From Ramlibacter sp. (GTDB lineage Bacteria; Pseudomonadota; Gammaproteobacteria; Burkholderiales; Burkholderiaceae_C): a stretch of 8,099 nt of DNA. The notes under the pieces were generated by a model. It made no database searches and was not told the origin of the DNA. It worked only from the letters and a program-made list of their open reading frames with translations. The position numbers and the translations under genes are program-made. The stretch lies in assembly GCA_026785815.1 (NCBI GenBank), contig JAJAZH010000292.1:1-8099 (forward strand). The letters are read 5' to 3'. Shown piece by piece: positions 6,050 through 8,099 of the stretch; within the stretch, counting starts at the first letter, position 1; every line of letters begins with the position of its first letter.

Positions 6050-7447
6050 TTATCGGTTCAGTCGCCGTAGCGGCTTCTTTCTCCAGACGCCGTAGAAGTA
6101 GGCCGCCTGCAGCGTGAGGCCGATCAGGTACGCGGCCGGATGCGCCATCCAGATCCCTTTCAGACCGAACCAGCGGTTGAAGGTCCAGCCCAGGGGAAAC
6201 AGCACGAAGGCCAGCAGGGTCAGGGAGATCAGGGTCGGCACCAGCACCGTGCCGCTGGCGCGCATCACGCCTGAAAACACGCTGCCCAGTCCCAGCAGCA
6301 CCGCGCCCCAGACCGCGATGTGCAACAGGCTGGCCGCCAGCTGCACCACCTGCGGATCGGTGATGAACCAGCCGATCACCTGCGAAGCCAGCAGCGTGCC
6401 CAGCACCGCCAGGGTGCCGGTCAGCGCGATTTGCATCCCCAGGCCGACCCGGGTCACGGCAGCGACCTGCTCGAAACGGCCGGACCCGATCGCCTGCGCC
6501 GCCAGGATCGACGCCGTAATGGCGATCGACATCGCCGGAAACAGCACGAAGGCCATCACCTGGCTGACAGCGCCCCAAGCCGCGGTGGCCTGCGAACCAT
6601 GGCTGTTGACCAGGGTGACCAGGGCCAGGTCGGCCAGCGAACCGGTGATGAAGAACAGGCCGGTTGGAATGCCCAGGCGCACCACCGGCCGCAGCAGCCG
6701 CGGCTGGATCCGCCAGCACGGCAGGAACGCCCGGTCGGGCGCCAGCGGATGCCGGCGCCGCCGCAGGTGCCAGCCGATCCAGGCCAGCGCCAGCGCGGTG
6801 GCCACCACCGAGGCCCAGGCGCCACTGGTGATGCCCAGCGGCGGCAGGCCGATCCAGCCGCGAATCAGCGCCGGCGTCAGCAGCAGGATCACCGCCGACG
6901 AGACCAGCAGCGACAGCAGCGGCGTGACCGTGTCGCTCACGCCGCGCAGTACCGACGCCGCCAGGATCGAGACGAACAGCAGCGGCAGGAAGGCCATCAT
7001 CACGCGCGCGTACGAGATCGCGTCGGGCAACACGTCGGCCGGCGTTCCCAGCAGTCTGAGCAGCGGCCCTGCCAGCAAGAAGCCGAGCAACCCGATCAGC
7101 GCGCCGAGCAACGCACCAGCGGTCAGGACCGTGCCGGCGATGGCGCGGACACGGTCGATGTCGCTGGCGCCCCAGGCCTGGCCGATCACGATCGACGCGC
7201 CCGAGCCCAGGCCGATCACGAAGGCGACGAAGAACATCAGCAGCGGCAGGAAGGCAGCCACCGAAGCCAGCGCACCGACGCCCAGCAGCTGGCCGACGTA
7301 GATGTTGTTGAGCGTTCCGGACAGCGCCTGCAGCAGGTTGGTCAACACCAGCGGGCCCAGGAAGACCAGGAAGGTTCGCCACAGCGGGCCGGTGTCGGCG
7401 GACACGGTCCTGGCCGTGTCGGGTGCTGGCGATGGGGGGCTGGTCAT
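6050..7447 (-). CDS. MATE family efflux transporter
   Basis: This is an inner-membrane multidrug and toxic compound extrusion-type antiporter, usually driven by H+ or Na+; its substrate is not evident. The 465-residue length and 12 hydrophobic helices in two similar halves fit the family. Visible signatures are TLNNIYVGQLLGVGALASVA (45-64), GLGSGASIVIGQAWGA (79-94), SVLRGVSDTVTPLLSL (165-180), LGITSGAWASV (204-214), the second-half start GIPTGLFFITGSLADLALV (259-277), AAWGAVSQVMAF (289-300) with AAQAIGSGR (316-324), and SGVMRASGT (392-400). A basic, hydrophilic loop (about 227-256) joins the halves. The ATG at 7447 has no clear Shine-Dalgarno; a CATACT (7461-7466 on the reverse strand) could be a -10 box only a few bases upstream. 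It is the first gene of the leftward run and its stop is 31 bp from the MaoC start, so an exporter for a pathway metabolite is possible but unproven. Confidence 0.94.
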   Translation of the reverse strand: MTSPPSPAPDTARTVSADTGPLWRTFLVFLGPLVLTNLLQALSGTLNNIYVGQLLGVGALASVAAFLPLLMFFVAFVIGLGSGASIVIGQAWGASDIDRVRAIAGTVLTAGALLGALIGLLGFLLAGPLLRLLGTPADVLPDAISYARVMMAFLPLLFVSILAASVLRGVSDTVTPLLSLLVSSAVILLLTPALIRGWIGLPPLGITSGAWASVVATALALAWIGWHLRRRRHPLAPDRAFLPCWRIQPRLLRPVVRLGIPTGLFFITGSLADLALVTLVNSHGSQATAAWGAVSQVMAFVLFPAMSIAITASILAAQAIGSGRFEQVAAVTRVGLGMQIALTGTLAVLGTLLASQVIGWFITDPQVVQLAASLLHIAVWGAVLLGLGSVFSGVMRASGTVLVPTLISLTLLAFVLFPLGWTFNRWFGLKGIWMAHPAAYLIGLTLQAAYFYGVWRKKPLRRLNR

Positions 7448-7501
7448 GGGCGGACTGGGCAGTATGCATCGGCTGTCTTGCTGCCTTTAGACTGCTGCCA
7501 T

Positions 7502-7515
7502 CGGCGCGCGCGCCG
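7502..7515. repeat. 14-bp perfect palindrome in the RraA-family 5' leader
   Basis: CGGCGCGCGCGCCG is its own reverse complement and ends seven bases before the AAGGAG ribosome site. It is mostly alternating C and G. It might act as an operator or a short RNA hairpin next to the ribosome site, or be chance in GC-rich DNA. Confidence 0.5.
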
Positions 7516-7521
7516 GCTTCC

Positions 7522-7527
7522 AAGGAG
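7522..7527 (+). promoter_or_regulatory. strong ribosome binding site of the RraA-family gene
   Basis: AAGGAG ends eight bases before the ATG at 7536. It is the best Shine-Dalgarno in the window and fixes the start of the gene. Confidence 0.85.
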
Positions 7528-7535
7528 ATTTTCCG

Positions 7536-8099
7536 ATGACCGTTGAAACCCTGCCGCTCGACCCCGGCATCCGCTCGCGCCTGCTCGGCGTGACGACTGG
7601 AACCCTGACCACCGTGCTGCTCAAGAAGGGGCTGCGCAACGTCTGGCTGCGCGGCACCATGCCGCTCGCGCCCGACCAGCCGCGGCTGGTGGGCCGGGCC
7701 TTCACGCTGCGCTTCGTCTCGGCGCGCGAGGATCTCGCCACTCCGGCGTCCTGGGGCTCGCCGATTTCGACCCGCGCCGCGATCGAGGCAATGACGCCCG
7801 GCTGCATCGCGGTGGTCGGCGCCATGGGCGTGACCGACGCCGGCATCTTCGGCGACATCCTGTGCGCGCGCATGCACAAGCGCGGCGTCGCCGGGCTGGT
7901 CACCGACGGTGTGATCCGCGACCTCGAAGGCGTTCTGGGAACCGGCCTGCCGGTGTGGTGCCAGGGGCGGGCCGCGCCGGCGTCGGTCAACGGCCTGACC
8001 TTTGTCGGCTGGCAGGAGCCGATCGACTGCGGCGGCGTCGCGGTATTTCCCAACGACGTGATCGTGGTCGACCAGGATGGCGCGGTGCTGATCCCGGCC
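7536..8099 (+). CDS. RraA/HMG-CHA aldolase family protein, 3' end cut by the window
   Basis: The frame is open for 188 codons up to the last base with no stop. Full family members are usually somewhat over 200 residues, so roughly the last 30-50 are missing. The family includes the RNase E inhibitor RraA and metal-dependent aldolases/decarboxylases that release pyruvate (4-hydroxy-4-methyl-2-oxoglutarate/4-carboxy-4-hydroxy-2-oxoadipate type, with oxaloacetate decarboxylase activity). Visible: SAREDLATPASWGSP (62-76), VVGAMGVTDAGIFGDILCARM (93-113, metal-site loop with G106-D107), GVAGLVTDGVIRDLEGV (117-133, with the Arg-Asp pair R128-D129 used for catalysis and metal binding in the aldolases), and VAVFPNDVIVVDQDGAVLIPA (168-188, the conserved C-terminal block). 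Retention of the Arg-Asp pair and the metabolic neighbours favour an enzyme over an RNase regulator. It is transcribed away from the MATE-led run. Confidence 0.9.
   Translation, partial: MTVETLPLDPGIRSRLLGVTTGTLTTVLLKKGLRNVWLRGTMPLAPDQPRLVGRAFTLRFVSAREDLATPASWGSPISTRAAIEAMTPGCIAVVGAMGVTDAGIFGDILCARMHKRGVAGLVTDGVIRDLEGVLGTGLPVWCQGRAAPASVNGLTFVGWQEPIDCGGVAVFPNDVIVVDQDGAVLIPA

Larger units (their letters stand above)
7448..7535. promoter_or_regulatory. divergent intergenic region between the MATE and RraA-family genes
   Basis: This 88-bp gap must hold the promoters of both the leftward MATE-MaoC-CitE-DUF2889 run and the rightward RraA-family gene, unless they are read from further away. It contains AGTATG at 7461-7466 (CATACT on the reverse strand, a partial -10), TAGACT at 7488-7493 (a partial -10 on the plus strand), a 14-bp GC palindrome at 7502-7515, and the AAGGAG ribosome site at 7522-7527. 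Neither -10 candidate has a good -35 partner, so promoter positions are uncertain. Confidence 0.45.

Noticed and set aside
5961..7877. 638-codon minus-strand frame overlapping the MATE gene and reaching into the RraA-family gene
   Set aside because: It is the same DNA as the MATE gene in another frame, has Arg/Gly/Ala-rich nonsense composition, and crosses the divergent promoter region and the antisense strand of a good gene.
7487..8053. 188-codon minus-strand frame antisense to the RraA-family gene
   Set aside because: The plus strand has a strong ribosome site and conserved family motifs; the antisense product is Ser/Arg/Pro-rich with no domain.

Overview
The window is G+C-rich chromosomal DNA (very G/C-rich third codon positions, long shadow ORFs on the opposite strand). 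The protein families and their sequence flavour suggest a betaproteobacterium of the order Burkholderiales, possibly Comamonadaceae-like. This placement is inferred from remembered family resemblance, not from any search. I see no rRNA, tRNA, CRISPR array, insertion sequence, integrase or phage gene, and the window reads as ordinary, densely coding chromosome.

Layout from left to right. (1) 1-117 is a short upstream region with no convincing gene of its own. (2) 118-1299 (+) is a 12-TM-type MFS transporter. (3) Converging on it with only 12 bp between the stop codons is a large class A penicillin-binding protein, 3939-1312 (-), with intact glycosyltransferase and transpeptidase motifs and a long Pro/Ala and Arg/Glu-rich C-terminal tail. 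(4) 3940-4120 is a non-coding stretch carrying a tandem 10-bp repeat and a 12-bp palindrome upstream of the PBP gene. (5) 7447-4121 (-) is a compact four-gene run, transcribed leftwards: MATE-family exporter, 31 bp gap, MaoC-like hot-dog hydratase, 4-bp ATGA overlap, CitE/HpcH-type CoA-ester lyase, 9 bp gap, DUF2889 protein. (6) An 88-bp divergent intergenic region separates this run from (7) 7536-8099 (+), an RraA/HMG-aldolase-family gene with a strong Shine-Dalgarno, cut off by the window end.

How the genes may work together. The MaoC-CitE-DUF2889 trio is packed like one metabolic unit. A MaoC-type hydratase next to a CitE-type lyase fits hydration of an unsaturated dicarboxylyl-CoA (for example itaconyl-CoA or mesaconyl-CoA) followed by C-C cleavage of the resulting 3-hydroxyacyl-CoA to acetyl-/propionyl-CoA plus pyruvate or glyoxylate. 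The divergent RraA-family gene belongs to a family that includes pyruvate-releasing aldolases, so the whole locus may be directed at small branched organic acids. The substrate is not shown by the sequence, and no CoA-transferase or ligase is present in the window. The DUF2889 protein has no assigned function, and its place as the last gene of this unit is the most useful lead here. The PBP and MFS genes look unrelated to this metabolism.
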